53,597 nt of DNA from Phenylobacterium sp. (GTDB lineage Bacteria > Pseudomonadota > Alphaproteobacteria > Caulobacterales > Caulobacteraceae), in contig JAGNIV010000024.1 in NCBI GenBank assembly GCA_018001015.1, positions 1 through 53,597 on the forward strand, given 5' to 3'. Within the stretch, counting starts at the first letter, position 1, and each line of letters starts with the position of its first letter. Shown in pieces: positions 1 to 8,228 of the stretch. The notes beneath the pieces are model-generated. The model did not search any database. It had not been told where the DNA came from and saw nothing but the letters and a program-made list of their open reading frames with translations. The translations under genes and the position numbers were made by a program.

Positions 1-97
1 CCGTCGCGAGGGCCTACAACCACACCCCAAGACAATGCCTGGACTTCCAGACCCCAGCCGAGGTCTTCTCCAGGGTGTTGCACTTCGAACGAGAGTC
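1..97 (+). mobile_element. IS30-family insertion sequence, right-hand end (partial)
   Basis: Only the last ~97 bases of the element are inside the window. They encode the C-terminal end of an IS30-type transposase (feature 3-122) and carry the right terminal inverted repeat. The core GGTGTTGCACTTCG (74-87) is the exact reverse complement of the left inverted repeat of the second element at 53500-53513, and similarity continues imperfectly for about nine more bases. The outer boundary near 97 is inferred from where this similarity fades. A 20-base perfect palindrome (101-120) follows immediately. Confidence 0.8.
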
Positions 98-122
98 CAC
101 ATCCCGGCCTTCGCCGGGATGA
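3..122 (+). CDS. IS30-family transposase, C-terminal fragment
   Basis: The reading frame is open from the window edge and translates to an IS30 C-terminal signature: [19 protein letters not shown], which matches the family's 'N-x-RPRK-x-LGF-x-TP-x-E-x-F' ending that follows the DDE catalytic domain. The catalytic residues lie outside the window. The frame continues through the terminal inverted repeat (VLHFERES) and stops at TGA 120-122, inside a host palindrome. As read, the last eight or so residues are therefore encoded by flanking DNA. The family assignment is well supported; whether this copy is functional cannot be judged from 39 codons. Confidence 0.8.
   Translation, partial: VARAYNHTPRQCLDFQTPAEVFSRVLHFERESTSRPSPG
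101..120. repeat. REP-like perfect palindrome next to the IS end
   Basis: An 8-bp perfect stem (ATCCCGGC / GCCGGGAT) encloses a 4-nt loop (CTTC). The same palindrome, in the opposite orientation, lies 3' of grpE at 53408-53425. I recall this motif as a common extragenic repeat in Caulobacterales. It may also act as a transcription stop for mutM, which ends at 130 on the minus strand. Confidence 0.6.
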
Positions 123-129
123 GCGGATG

Positions 130-993
130 CTATCTCTGGCAAACAGGGCAGAAGAAGGTCGAGCGCCCCGCCTGGACCTGCCGGGCGATCACCCCCTTGC
201 AGCCGTCATTGAGGCAGGGCTGGCCCTCGCGGCCATAGGCGCGGAACCGGTGCTGGAAATAGCCCAGCGCCCCATCGGCGCTGGCATAGTCCCGCAAGGT
301 CGAGCCTCCGGCCTCGATCGCCTCCTCCAGAACCTCGCCGATGATGGTGACCAGACCCGGCAGTTTCCGGGCGGGGATCGCGCCCGCGGGTTTGAAGGGG
401 GATATCTGAGCCCGGTTCAGCGCCTCGCACACATATATGTTCCCCAGGCCCGCCACGACCCGCTGGTCCAGCAGCAGGGTCTTGGGCCCCTGCTTGCGGC
501 CCGCGAAAGCCGCCTTCAAACCTTCAGTGTTGAAGTCGGGGCCCAGGGGTTCGGGGCCCAGGCCGGCGAACCAGGGGTGCTCCCCGAGCTTCGCGGTCTC
601 GATGAGCGCCATGTAGCCGAAGCGGCGCGGATCATAATAGGTGACCCGGCCCCCGGCCTGGGTGTCGAACACCACATGGGCGTGTTTGGGGTCGGGGTCG
701 CTGGCATAGACGAACTCGCCCGGCCGGATCGTCCCCTCGGGCCGGGCGATCTCGAAGCGGCCGCTCATGCCCAGGTGCATCACCAAGGTCTCGCCCCGGT
801 CCAGCACCCCCATCAGATATTTGGCCCGCCGTTCCAGGCGCTGGATCGTCGCCCCGGTGAGGCGCTGGACGAAGCCTTCGGGAAACGGAAAGCGCAGGTC
901 GGCGCGACGGGCCTCCACGCGGGAGAGCCTCTGGCCCTCCAGCACAGGCGCCAGGCCACGGCGGACGGTCTCGACCTCGGGAAGTTCAGGCAT
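130..993 (-). CDS. mutM: Formamidopyrimidine-DNA glycosylase (Fpg/MutM)
   Basis: Base-excision repair glycosylase/AP lyase that removes 8-oxoguanine and formamidopyrimidines from DNA. The 287-residue product begins [14 protein letters not shown], giving the invariant Pro2 nucleophile after Met removal and Glu3. The central region ([22 protein letters not shown]) is the helix-two-turn-helix. The C-terminus is a CxxxxC...CxxC zinc finger (CLNDGC ... FFCPVC), so all catalytic and DNA-binding parts are present. Length is slightly above the usual ~270. It is divergent from ubiE, 93 bp away. The mutM/ubiE arrangement is familiar in Caulobacteraceae. The start is fixed by the requirement for Pro2. 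Confidence 0.97.
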   Translation of the reverse strand: MPELPEVETVRRGLAPVLEGQRLSRVEARRADLRFPFPEGFVQRLTGATIQRLERRAKYLMGVLDRGETLVMHLGMSGRFEIARPEGTIRPGEFVYASDPDPKHAHVVFDTQAGGRVTYYDPRRFGYMALIETAKLGEHPWFAGLGPEPLGPDFNTEGLKAAFAGRKQGPKTLLLDQRVVAGLGNIYVCEALNRAQISPFKPAGAIPARKLPGLVTIIGEVLEEAIEAGGSTLRDYASADGALGYFQHRFRAYGREGQPCLNDGCKGVIARQVQAGRSTFFCPVCQR

Positions 994-1059
994 GGGCCTG
1001 GAGTGGCACGGGTCGCGCCGGCGCTCAAGCGAGGCTCCAGCTGCGAGGCTGGCGCGGGC

Positions 1060-1080
1060 GGGTCTTGCGGTCTAAGACCC
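1060..1080 (+). promoter_or_regulatory. Hairpin just upstream of the ubiE start
   Basis: GGGTCTT (1060-1066) and AAGACCC (1074-1080) form a perfect 7-bp stem with a 7-nt loop, ending six bases before the ubiE ATG. No Shine-Dalgarno sequence is visible there, so the structure could influence translation initiation. This is positional inference only. Confidence 0.35.
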
Positions 1081-1086
1081 AGAGCC

Positions 1087-1845
1087 ATGACAGGACCTGC
1101 CGCCACCTTCGGTTTCCGCGACGTGGACCCCGCCGAGAAGCCGCGCCTGGTGCGCGGGGTCTTCGACAAGGTCGCCGGTCGCTACGACCTGATGAACGAC
1201 CTGATGAGCGCCGGCGTCCACCGGCTGTGGAAGGACGCTGTCGCCGCGCGCCTCAACCCGCAGCCGGGCGAGGTGATCGTCGACTGCGCAGGGGGCACCG
1301 GCGACATGGCGCGGCGCTTCGCCAAGATGGCCCGCGCGGCCCAGCTGCGCCGGGGCGGCGACGACGCGGCCATCCACATCATCGACTACAATGCCGAGAT
1401 GATCGCCGCCGGCCGCGAGCGGGGCGGGGAGCCGGAGATCACCTGGACCGTCGGCGACGCCCAGCGCCTGCCGCTGCCTGACGCCAGCGCCAACGCCTAT
1501 GTCATCTCCTTCGGCATCCGCAACGTGACCGACATCTCCAAGGCCTTGGCCGAGGCGCGCCGGGTGCTGAAGCCGGGAGGCCGGTTCCTGTGCCTGGAGT
1601 TCTCGCAGCCGGCCACCGAGGCCCTGCGCCGCGCCTATGACGCCTATTCCTTCAAGGTGATCCCGGCCATCGGCGAGCTGGTGGCCAAGGACCGCGCCTC
1701 CTACCAGTACCTGGTGGAGAGCATCCGCCGGTTCCCCGACCAGAAGAGCTTTGTCGACCTGATCACCAAGGCCGGATTCAGCCGGGCCGGCTACACCAAT
1801 TTCACCGGCGGAGTCGCGGCCCTCCACCATGGTTGGGCTGTCTGA
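1087..1845 (+). CDS. ubiE: Ubiquinone/menaquinone biosynthesis C-methyltransferase UbiE
   Basis: SAM-dependent C-methyltransferase of quinone biosynthesis (252 residues, normal for the family). It has the N-terminal family signature [19 protein letters not shown], the SAM-binding motif [15 protein letters not shown] (from about residue 65), the second family signature [14 protein letters not shown], and [15 protein letters not shown]. The frame is open further upstream, but that stretch is antisense to mutM. ATG 1087 places the first conserved residues correctly. ubiB starts 3 nt after its stop, forming a ubiE-ubiB operon for ubiquinone synthesis at the inner membrane. Confidence 0.96.
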   Translation: MTGPAATFGFRDVDPAEKPRLVRGVFDKVAGRYDLMNDLMSAGVHRLWKDAVAARLNPQPGEVIVDCAGGTGDMARRFAKMARAAQLRRGGDDAAIHIIDYNAEMIAAGRERGGEPEITWTVGDAQRLPLPDASANAYVISFGIRNVTDISKALAEARRVLKPGGRFLCLEFSQPATEALRRAYDAYSFKVIPAIGELVAKDRASYQYLVESIRRFPDQKSFVDLITKAGFSRAGYTNFTGGVAALHHGWAV

Positions 1846-1848
1846 TCG

Positions 1849-3354
1849 GTGGGGACCCTGACGGCCACTTGTCGGCTAATGTCGGCCGGCCTGCTGCTCG
1901 CGCGCAACGACGCCCTGCTGCCCCGTGAACTGGACGGTCTCTATCCGCCGGGCTTGAAATTCCTGGCAAATCTGTCGCGGCTCGCCGCCGGCCCGTCCTC
2001 CCGGGTCGGTCGTCCGGGGGAACGGTTGGCCCGTTCACTGGAGAAGCTCGGCCCCGTCGCCATAAAACTGGGTCAACTTCTCTCCACGCGGGCCGACATC
2101 TTCGGCGAGACCTTCGCCCTGGATCTCGCCCGCCTGAAGGATCGCCTCGACCCCTTCCCCACCGACCAGGCCCGCCGGGAGGTGGAGCTGACGCTCGGCC
2201 GCACCATCGCCAGCCTCTACGCCAGCTTCGACCCGCCGGTGGCGGCGGCCTCCCTGGCCCAGGCCCATCCAGCCACCCTGCTGGACGGCCGCAAGGTGGC
2301 GGTGAAGGTGCTGCGCCCGGGTATCAGCCTGCGGGTCGCTCAGGACGCCGAGGTCATGGCCCTGGCCGGCGCCCTCGTGGAGCGCTGGAGCCTCATGGCC
2401 CGAAGGTTGGAGCCGCGGGCGCTGGCCGCCACCGTGATACGCGCGACCGAGCTGGAGCTGGACCTTCGCCTCGAGGCCGCCGGGGCTGACGAATTGGCCG
2501 CGGTCATGGCCCGCGACGGCTACATGTCGACCCCGAAGATCGTCTGGGAAGGCGTCGGCAAGCGGGTCCTGACCCAGGAGTGGGCGCCCGGCACGGCCCT
2601 CTCCGACGACGCGGCGCTGGAGCTGCCCGGCCTCGACCGCCAGGCCCTGGCCGATAACCTGATCCGCGCCTTTCTGGCCCAGGCTCTGGACCATGGGGTC
2701 TTCCATGCCGACCTGCACGAGGGGAACCTGTTCGTCGCCGCGCCGGACAAGGTCACCGCCGTCGACTTCGGGATCATCGGCCGCCTGGGGGCGCCGGAGC
2801 GGCGGTATCTGGCCGAGATCCTCTGGGGGTTCCTGGAGAAGGACTACGACCGGGTGTCCCAGGTCCATTTCGAGGCGGGCTATGTCCCGGCCGGCCACAG
2901 CCCGGCGGCCTTCGCCCAGGCCCTGCGGGCGGTGGGGGAGCAGGTGTTCGGGCGGCCGGCCAATGAGATCTCCATGAGCCGGGTGCTGATCCAGCTGTTC
3001 GAGATCACCGCCCTGTTCGACATGAAGCTGCGGCCCGAACTGGTGCTGCTGCAGAAGACCATGATGACGGTGGAGGGGGTCGCCCGCCGTATCTGTCCCG
3101 ACCACGACATCTGGGCCGCCGCCGATCCGGTGGTGCGGCGCTGGATGCTGCGGGAGCTGTCGCCCGCCGCCCAGGCCAAGCGGTTCGCCGACGAGGGCCT
3201 GTCAGCCCTGCGCAACCTGGCGCGCCTGCTGGAAAACCCGCCTCAGCCCGCCGTGGCGGTGGTGGAGGTCGAGGACCCCCACCCCGCCCGCTGGTTCGCC
3301 TTCGGGGCGGTCACGGCGGCGGCGGTGTTCCTGCTGGCGGCCTGGTTCTTCTAG
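1849..3354 (+). CDS. ubiB: Ubiquinone biosynthesis regulatory protein kinase UbiB
   Basis: Atypical ABC1/ADCK-family kinase-like ATPase required for ubiquinone synthesis (501 residues). Visible motifs are the KxGQ motif of the family (AIKLGQLLSTRADI, around residues 71-84), a Lys-containing VAVKVLRPG strand, the catalytic-loop equivalent HADLHEGNLF (around 286), the metal-binding AVDFG (around 303), and a C-terminal hydrophobic anchor (about 485-501). The chosen GTG start lies 3 nt after the ubiE stop; ATG 1879 is an alternative that removes ten residues. The stop overlaps a CTAG next to the convergent lipoprotein gene, leaving no intergenic space. Translation is probably coupled to ubiE. Confidence 0.95.
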   Translation: MGTLTATCRLMSAGLLLARNDALLPRELDGLYPPGLKFLANLSRLAAGPSSRVGRPGERLARSLEKLGPVAIKLGQLLSTRADIFGETFALDLARLKDRLDPFPTDQARREVELTLGRTIASLYASFDPPVAAASLAQAHPATLLDGRKVAVKVLRPGISLRVAQDAEVMALAGALVERWSLMARRLEPRALAATVIRATELELDLRLEAAGADELAAVMARDGYMSTPKIVWEGVGKRVLTQEWAPGTALSDDAALELPGLDRQALADNLIRAFLAQALDHGVFHADLHEGNLFVAAPDKVTAVDFGIIGRLGAPERRYLAEILWGFLEKDYDRVSQVHFEAGYVPAGHSPAAFAQALRAVGEQVFGRPANEISMSRVLIQLFEITALFDMKLRPELVLLQKTMMTVEGVARRICPDHDIWAAADPVVRRWMLRELSPAAQAKRFADEGLSALRNLARLLENPPQPAVAVVEVEDPHPARWFAFGAVTAAAVFLLAAWFF

Positions 3355-3897
3355 CTAGCCTTCGTCGCGGCTGCGACGGTCGGTCCCGGCGGTCTCGCGC
3401 CGGGCCTCGCGGGCCTTCTGCTCGTCCCAGTAGGCGGCGCCCTCATCGGGCTTGAACATGGTGCGCGGCGCGCCGTCCCGGTTGGTCACGGCGAAGACAT
3501 TGCTCTTGGCGTCGTAGAACAGGGTGTCGCCGTTCGATCGCTTGATCGTCTGGGTTCCCGACGGGGGGTGATTGACGAAGGCGTGGGCCTTCTTGACGAA
3601 GGCGTCGAGGTCCCTGGCGCCGAAGTCCTCGCCGTTGCGCTCGAAGCTCTTGGCGGCGTTCTCCTGGGCGCTGCCCTTGCGGCTGGAGGACCACATCGGC
3701 TTGCCATCGACGGTAGGGACCGCCTCCTCGCCGCGGGGCGAGCCGGCTGTGGCCGAGGCCTGTTCCCCAACGTCGGAGTCCGAAACCGCCGACGAACCGC
3801 TATCATGAGGCTTGCTCGCCACCGCCGAGGGCCGCTCGCAAGCGGCCAGCAAAAGCAGCGCGGCGCCCGCGCCGAACCAGACCTTGAACCCAGCCAT
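3355..3897 (-). CDS. Lipoprotein with a C-terminal domain resembling RNase-type toxin domains
   Basis: A 180-residue product with a lipoprotein signal peptide: hydrophobic GAGAALLLLAAC gives a lipobox with Cys20. A Ser/Ala-rich linker (20-68) leads to a compact domain (about 82-160): SFERNGEDFGA, IKRSNGDTLFYD, NVFAVTNRDG, PRTMFKPDEG. This order resembles, from memory, the barnase/EndoU/RelE-like C-terminal domains of polymorphic and contact-dependent toxins ('HG-x-x-F ... R-x-NGD ... F-V ... G-x-x-RT-x-FKP'). Here the usual His appears as Asn88. No immunity-like gene is adjacent. ATG 3897 is chosen over an upstream extension because GGGAGAG precedes it and the signal peptide starts there. The lipoprotein call is firm; the toxin resemblance is inference. 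Confidence 0.7.
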   Translation of the reverse strand: MAGFKVWFGAGAALLLLAACERPSAVASKPHDSGSSAVSDSDVGEQASATAGSPRGEEAVPTVDGKPMWSSSRKGSAQENAAKSFERNGEDFGARDLDAFVKKAHAFVNHPPSGTQTIKRSNGDTLFYDAKSNVFAVTNRDGAPRTMFKPDEGAAYWDEQKAREARRETAGTDRRSRDEG

Positions 3898-3957
3898 CGT
3901 GTTCTCTCCCTGCACGGCCAAGTGAAGCTGGAACAAATTAAGAACAGATCGGCGGGT

Positions 3958-3986
3958 TTGTCCAGCGGTCGTGTTTGGCCTATGAC
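3958..3986 (+). promoter_or_regulatory. Predicted coaBC promoter
   Basis: A -35 TTGTCC (3958-3963) and -10 TATGAC (3981-3986) are separated by 17 bp, giving a predicted start near 3993. This places transcription downstream of the in-frame TTG at 3975 and supports TTG 4017 as the coaBC start. An opposing TGGACA/TTAATT pair on the minus strand could drive the lipoprotein gene. Confidence 0.45.
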
Positions 3987-4016
3987 CGGGGACCTTCACA
4001 AAGGGGGCGCGAAGCC

Positions 4017-5210
4017 TTGTCGGAAAAGCGGATTCTCCTGATCGTGGGCGGCGGGATCGCGGCCTATAAGAGCCTCGAACTGGTGCGGCTGCTGCGCAAG
4101 GCCGGCGTCGCTGTGCGGCCGATCCTCACCGCCGCCGGCGCCCAGTTCGTCACTCCGCTCAGTCTCTCGGCCCTGTGCGAGGACCGCGTCTATTCCGAGC
4201 TCTTCTCCCTGGATGACGAGTCGGAGATGGGCCACATCCAGCTTTCCCGCTCCGCTGACCTGGTGGTGGTGGCGCCGGCCACCGCCGACCTGATGGCCAA
4301 GGCGGCGAACGGCCTGGCGGGCGACCTGGCGTCCACCACCCTGCTGGCCACCGACAAGCGGGTGTTGATGGCCCCGGCCATGAACGTGCGCATGTGGAGC
4401 CACCCGGCCACCCAGCGGAACCTGAAGACCCTGGCCGCCGATGGTGTCAGCTTCGTCGGGCCCGACGAGGGGGCCATGGCCTGCGGCGAGTTCGGGCCCG
4501 GCCGCCTGGCCGAACCACCGGAGATCTTCGCCGCCATCATGAAGGCCCTGGAAGGCCCGACCGCCAAGCCGCTCGCGGGACGACGCGCCATCGTCACCGC
4601 CGGCCCCACCGCCGAGCCCATCGACCCGGTCCGGGTGCTCACCAACCGCTCCAGCGGCAAGCAGGGCTTCGCCATCGCCGCGGCGCTGGCCGAACTGGGC
4701 TGCGACGTCACCCTGGTGGCGGGACCGGTGGCGGTGGCGACTCCATTGGGGGTCAAGCGCGTGAATGTGGAGACGGCGCGGGAAATGCTGGCCGCCTGCG
4801 AGGCCGCCTTGCCCGCCGACATCGCCGTCTGCGTGGCGGCGGTCTCCGACTGGCGGCCGGAGGTCGAGGCCGGCTCGAAGATGAAGAAGGGCGCGGGAGG
4901 CCCGCCGGCCCTGAAGCTGGTGGAGAACCCCGACATCCTGGCGACGCTTTCCAACGGCTTCCCGCGCCCCAAGCTGGTGGTGGGCTTCGCCGCCGAGACC
5001 GACAATGTCGAGGCCTATGCCCAGGCCAAGCTGGCCCGGAAGGGCTGCGACTGGATCGTCGCCAATGACGTCAGCATCGAAGGCGCCATGGGGGGCGACG
5101 AGAACACGGTTTCCATCGTCACGCCCGAGGGAATCGAGCGATGGGAGCGGACCGCAAAGTCCGACGTCGCCCGCAAGCTGGCGGCGCGCATGGCGAAGGA
5201 ACTGTCGTGA
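4017..5210 (+). CDS. coaBC: Bifunctional phosphopantothenoylcysteine decarboxylase / phosphopantothenate-cysteine ligase
   Basis: Catalyses two consecutive steps of coenzyme A synthesis. The N-terminal FMN-dependent decarboxylase half has GGGIAAYKS, the PAMNVRMW substrate motif (about 120-127) and the conserved Cys in [14 protein letters not shown]. The ligase half starts near residue 187 with [19 protein letters not shown] and [10 protein letters not shown], and has the KMKK lysines. At 397 residues it is full length. TTG 4017 is preferred: AAGGGGG lies about ten bases upstream and the protein then begins [12 protein letters not shown], right at the first beta strand. Its stop overlaps the dut GTG (GTGA), indicating a coupled coaBC-dut operon. 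Confidence 0.95.
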   Translation: MSEKRILLIVGGGIAAYKSLELVRLLRKAGVAVRPILTAAGAQFVTPLSLSALCEDRVYSELFSLDDESEMGHIQLSRSADLVVVAPATADLMAKAANGLAGDLASTTLLATDKRVLMAPAMNVRMWSHPATQRNLKTLAADGVSFVGPDEGAMACGEFGPGRLAEPPEIFAAIMKALEGPTAKPLAGRRAIVTAGPTAEPIDPVRVLTNRSSGKQGFAIAAALAELGCDVTLVAGPVAVATPLGVKRVNVETAREMLAACEAALPADIAVCVAAVSDWRPEVEAGSKMKKGAGGPPALKLVENPDILATLSNGFPRPKLVVGFAAETDNVEAYAQAKLARKGCDWIVANDVSIEGAMGGDENTVSIVTPEGIERWERTAKSDVARKLAARMAKELS

Positions 5211-5656
5211 ACCTGCCCATTAAGCGCCTGGCGCATAATTTGGAACTGCCTCTGCCGGCCTATGAGACCGCGGACTCCGCCGGCATGGACCTGCGGGCCG
5301 CCGTGCCACAGGACGAGCCGCTGATCATCCGCCCCGGCGATCGCCACGCTGTGCCCACCGGTTTGTCGATGGCGATCCCCCGGGGGTTCGAGGGCCAGGT
5401 GCGGCCGCGCTCGGGCCTGGCCCTGAAGTCCGGGATCACCTGCCTGAACACGCCCGGCACCGTGGATTCCGACTATCGCGGCGAGGTAAAGGTCATCCTG
5501 ATCAACCTGGGCGCAGAAGATTTCACCGTCCGGCGCGGCGACCGCATCGCCCAGATGGTCATCGCCCCGGTGATCCAGGCGGCGGTCGCCGAGGTCAGCG
5601 ACCTCGACGAGACGGCGCGCGGGTCCGGCGGGTTCGGGTCCACCGGGGCGGCGTAG
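5207..5656 (+). CDS. dut: Deoxyuridine 5'-triphosphate nucleotidohydrolase (dUTPase)
   Basis: Hydrolyses dUTP to dUMP and pyrophosphate, keeping uracil out of DNA and supplying dTMP precursor. The 149-residue product carries all five trimeric dUTPase motifs in order: [16 protein letters not shown], the long [14 protein letters not shown] loop with the catalytic Asp, GDRIAQMVI and the flexible C-terminal [11 protein letters not shown]. The GTG start at 5207 overlaps the coaBC stop by 4 nt; an upstream extension would simply re-read coaBC. A palindromic repeat begins 5 bp after the stop and probably ends the transcript. Confidence 0.97.
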   Translation: MNLPIKRLAHNLELPLPAYETADSAGMDLRAAVPQDEPLIIRPGDRHAVPTGLSMAIPRGFEGQVRPRSGLALKSGITCLNTPGTVDSDYRGEVKVILINLGAEDFTVRRGDRIAQMVIAPVIQAAVAEVSDLDETARGSGGFGSTGAA

Positions 5657-5660
5657 AACT

Positions 5661-5825
5661 CAGCTTCCCCCACGCATGTGGGGGAAGTGTCACAAGGCTC
5701 GCGCAGCGAGACGCGTGACGTTGGGGGTGAGAAATCTCACACCCCCTGCGCTTCAGATACGCACCCCCATCGACCCTCCAGCCAAGCGGCTGTCGGCCCA
5801 CTTCCCCCATGAATGGGGGAAGCTG
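5661..5825. repeat. Dispersed palindromic element, copy 1 (165 bp)
   Basis: Both ends are hairpins of the form CTTCCCCCA-N-TGGGGGAAG (5661-5689 and 5799-5825), and the two ends are inverted copies of each other, so the whole element can fold back. The middle holds further small stems (CTCGCGCAGCGAG; GGGGGTGAGA facing TCTCACACCCCC). A related element with the same ends and the same internal GATGGGGGTG block lies at 33753-33905. Both sit in gaps between genes and neither has coding capacity. A class of intergenic repeats is known in Caulobacter; whether this is the same class is unverified. Confidence 0.8.
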
Positions 5826-5841
5826 CGAGTCTTCCGGCCGC

Positions 5842-7287
5842 CTAGAAATCAATCGCCGGTCGCACAAACCCCCCGATGTTCTCATCGATGGCCTGGGCGA
5901 TGGCCAGGGTCTTGGCGTCGCCACCCTGGGGGCCGATGAGCTGGGCGCCGACCGGCAGGCCCGACGCGGCGCGGCCCACGGGGACGGTGGTGACCGGCAG
6001 GTGGCAGGCGGTGGCCAGGGCGATCCAGTTCAGCATCGATCCGTAGGGGATGGTCCGGCCGTCCGCCAGGGTCAGCTTTCGGCCGTTGAAGGCCTTGTGG
6101 TTGTGGGGGAAGGCCACGGTGGGGCTGACTGGGGCCAGGATCACGTCGTACTTGGAGAAGACCGTCTTCAAGCCGTCGCGCAGGCGGCAGCGGACTTCGT
6201 TGGCCTCCAGCCACTCGGCGTGGGTGGCGGTATAGGCGCGCACCTGGGCCAGGGCGGAGCGCTCGTCGGCCCCCAAGTTCACGGCCAGCTTGGAGACGCC
6301 GCGCATGGCGGCCATCTGCTTGCGCTGGGTCTCGGGCATGTCGGACCCGATGATCGCGCCCAGCAGGACCTGGTAAGAGGCCATCAGCTGGTCGGTGGGG
6401 ACCGGGCTGGAGATCAGCTCGATCTCGGCGCCGGCCTGGGCGAGCTGGGTGACGAAGGCCTCCAGAACGGTTCTAATTTCACCGTCCAGGGGGAAGTCGT
6501 CCTCCTCGATCCAGACACCGATCCTCGTCTTGGTGAGGTCGGCCGCGGGCGCCCGGGCCGCCACCGGGCCGTCGGCGATCAGCGACAGCAGCAGGCGCAG
6601 GTCGCGGGCGGAACGCGCCAGGGGGCCGATGACGTTGAGGTCGCGCTCGGCGTGGGCGCCCGGCTGGGGCGGGATGTGGCCGATCTGAGAGACCAGGCCC
6701 CAGGTGGGCTTGTGGGAAAAGACGCCGCAGAAACTGGCTGGGACCCGCAGCGAGCCGCCGATATCCGAACCGATCTCCAGGGGGGTGATGCCGACGGCGA
6801 GCGCCGCGGCCGCCCCGCCCGACGAGCCGCCGCTGGTGCGTTCGGGGTCCCAGGGATTGTTGGTGGTCCCGTAGAGGTCATTATAGCTCTGCCAGTCGCC
6901 GGCCATGACCGGGACATTGGTCTTGCCCCAGATCACCGCCCCGGCGCGGCGGGCCCCGTTCACCGCATTGGCGTCCTCGCAGAAGCGGTGGCGGAAGCCG
7001 TCGAGCCCCGCCGACGCCGGCATGCCCTGGACGTCCAGGGTGTCCTTGATGGTCATGGGCAGGCCGGCCAGCGGGCCGAGGGGGCCGTTCTTGACGCGGG
7101 TGTCGTCAATGGAGCGGGCGCGCTCCAGGGCGTGGGTCAGGTCAGCCTTGATCACGGCGTTGAGGCGTGTGTGCAGGCGTTCCTGGCGGCCCAGGGCCAG
7201 CTTCAGCAACTCCTCGGCGGAGATGCGCTTGCTCTGCAGGGCGGCGAGCTGGCTCGTGGCGTCCTGAATGAGGATGTCTTCGGCCAT
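5842..7287 (-). CDS. Amidase signature-family enzyme
   Basis: A 481-residue amidase-signature hydrolase that cleaves C-N amide bonds of an unknown small substrate. The Ser-cisSer-Lys triad is visible: Lys81 in GLPMTIKDTLDV, the GGSSGG loop (Ser155/156) and the nucleophile Ser179 in GSDIGGSLRVPA. The C-terminal half has the usual VILAPVSPTVAFPH and LNWIALATACHLPVTTVPVG. Context does not suggest GatA: no gatB or gatC is nearby and the C-terminal details fit the broad amidase group. It lies 35 bp downstream of dapB on the same strand and may be co-transcribed. The substrate cannot be predicted. Confidence 0.9.
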   Translation of the reverse strand: MAEDILIQDATSQLAALQSKRISAEELLKLALGRQERLHTRLNAVIKADLTHALERARSIDDTRVKNGPLGPLAGLPMTIKDTLDVQGMPASAGLDGFRHRFCEDANAVNGARRAGAVIWGKTNVPVMAGDWQSYNDLYGTTNNPWDPERTSGGSSGGAAAALAVGITPLEIGSDIGGSLRVPASFCGVFSHKPTWGLVSQIGHIPPQPGAHAERDLNVIGPLARSARDLRLLLSLIADGPVAARAPAADLTKTRIGVWIEEDDFPLDGEIRTVLEAFVTQLAQAGAEIELISSPVPTDQLMASYQVLLGAIIGSDMPETQRKQMAAMRGVSKLAVNLGADERSALAQVRAYTATHAEWLEANEVRCRLRDGLKTVFSKYDVILAPVSPTVAFPHNHKAFNGRKLTLADGRTIPYGSMLNWIALATACHLPVTTVPVGRAASGLPVGAQLIGPQGGDAKTLAIAQAIDENIGGFVRPAIDF

Positions 7288-7322
7288 GTGAGTCGCCTCT
7301 AAACGGTAAAAAACGTCTCGCC

Positions 7323-8090
7323 TCAGCCCCGAAGGACGTCCTGCATGCCGTAGGCGCCCTTGGGCTGGCTCCCCACCCAGAGGGCCGCCTGGACGGCGCC
7401 GCGGGCGAATAGGCCGCGGTCGCGGGCCGAGTGGCTGAGGGTGAGGATCTCATCCTGGGCGGCGAAGATCACCGAGTGCTCGCCGATGATGTCGCCGCCG
7501 CGCATGACGGAGAAGCCGATGTCGCCGGTGGTGCGCGGGCCGTGGATGCCGTCGCGGCCACGGTCGGCCACGTCGTTCAGCTTGACGCCGCGCCCCTCGG
7601 CGGCCGCCTCTCCGAGCATCAGGGCGGTGCCCGACGGGCTGTCGACCTTTCGGCGGTGGTGGGCCTCGAAGACCTCGATGTCGTAGTCGCTGGCGGCCAG
7701 GGCCCTGGCCGCCTGGGTCACCAGGCTCACCAGCATGTTGACGCCCAGGGAGAAGTTGCGGGCCCGGACAATGGGAATGGCGGCGGCGCAGGCGTCGATG
7801 GCCGCGCCCTCGCTGTCGGAGATGCCGGTGGCCCCGATCACCAGGGCCGGGCCGCCGCGCGCGGCGCAGTGCTGGGCGAGCGCCACGGAGGCGGCAGGCG
7901 TCGTGAAGTCGATCACCACGTCGCAGGCGGCGAGCGCCTCGTCGCGGCTGACCAGGCCGTCGCCCGTGACGTCGGGCCGGTCGAAGCGGGCGACCAGGAT
8001 CACGTCGTCGCGGGCCTTCACCACGGCGGCGATGGCCTGGCCCATGCGGCCCAGGGCCCCGGCGATGGCGATGCGGATGGGCGCGGTCAG
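7323..8090 (-). CDS. dapB: 4-hydroxy-tetrahydrodipicolinate reductase, apparently CTG-initiated
   Basis: NAD(P)H-dependent reductase of the diaminopimelate/lysine pathway. The first internal ATG (8045) would cut off the Rossmann motif. Reading upstream restores [20 protein letters not shown], the canonical N-terminus. No ATG, GTG or TTG lies in that frame before a stop; the only plausible initiator is CTG at 8088-8090, preceded by GGAGAG at 8097-8102. The catalytic loop [15 protein letters not shown] and the domain-end [15 protein letters not shown] are intact, so the 255-residue protein looks functional. A 7-residue leader ORF (MTLERPR) ends in a TGA overlapping the CTG. The function is sure; the start is the unusual point. 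Confidence 0.9.
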   Translation of the reverse strand: MTAPIRIAIAGALGRMGQAIAAVVKARDDVILVARFDRPDVTGDGLVSRDEALAACDVVIDFTTPAASVALAQHCAARGGPALVIGATGISDSEGAAIDACAAAIPIVRARNFSLGVNMLVSLVTQAARALAASDYDIEVFEAHHRRKVDSPSGTALMLGEAAAEGRGVKLNDVADRGRDGIHGPRTTGDIGFSVMRGGDIIGEHSVIFAAQDEILTLSHSARDRGLFARGAVQAALWVGSQPKGAYGMQDVLRG

Positions 8091-8107
8091 CGGGGTCTCT
8101 CCAACGT

Positions 8108-8125
8108 CATACGGAACTCCGTATG
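8108..8125. promoter_or_regulatory. Perfect palindrome upstream of dapB
   Basis: CATACGGA and TCCGTATG form a perfect inverted repeat with a 2-nt centre, 18 bases upstream of the dapB start. Symmetry and size fit a dimeric repressor operator. It loosely resembles the palindrome in front of the neighbouring gst gene (8876-8887), so the TetR regulator at 9047 is one candidate ligand. There is no direct evidence. Confidence 0.4.
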
Positions 8126-8228
8126 CGCTTGTCCCGCGAGGGTGGCGGTCGGGTCAAGGGAGCGCGCGCCACGCCCTCGTGATCCCGGATCGGCCTCGCG
8201 GCCGTCCGGGATGACCTTGCGCGCTTCC

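Noticed and set aside
5842-7287. The amidase as GatA of the Glu-tRNA(Gln) amidotransferase
   Set aside because: No gatB or gatC is nearby and the neighbours (dapB, gst) do not fit; only the general amidase signature is supported.
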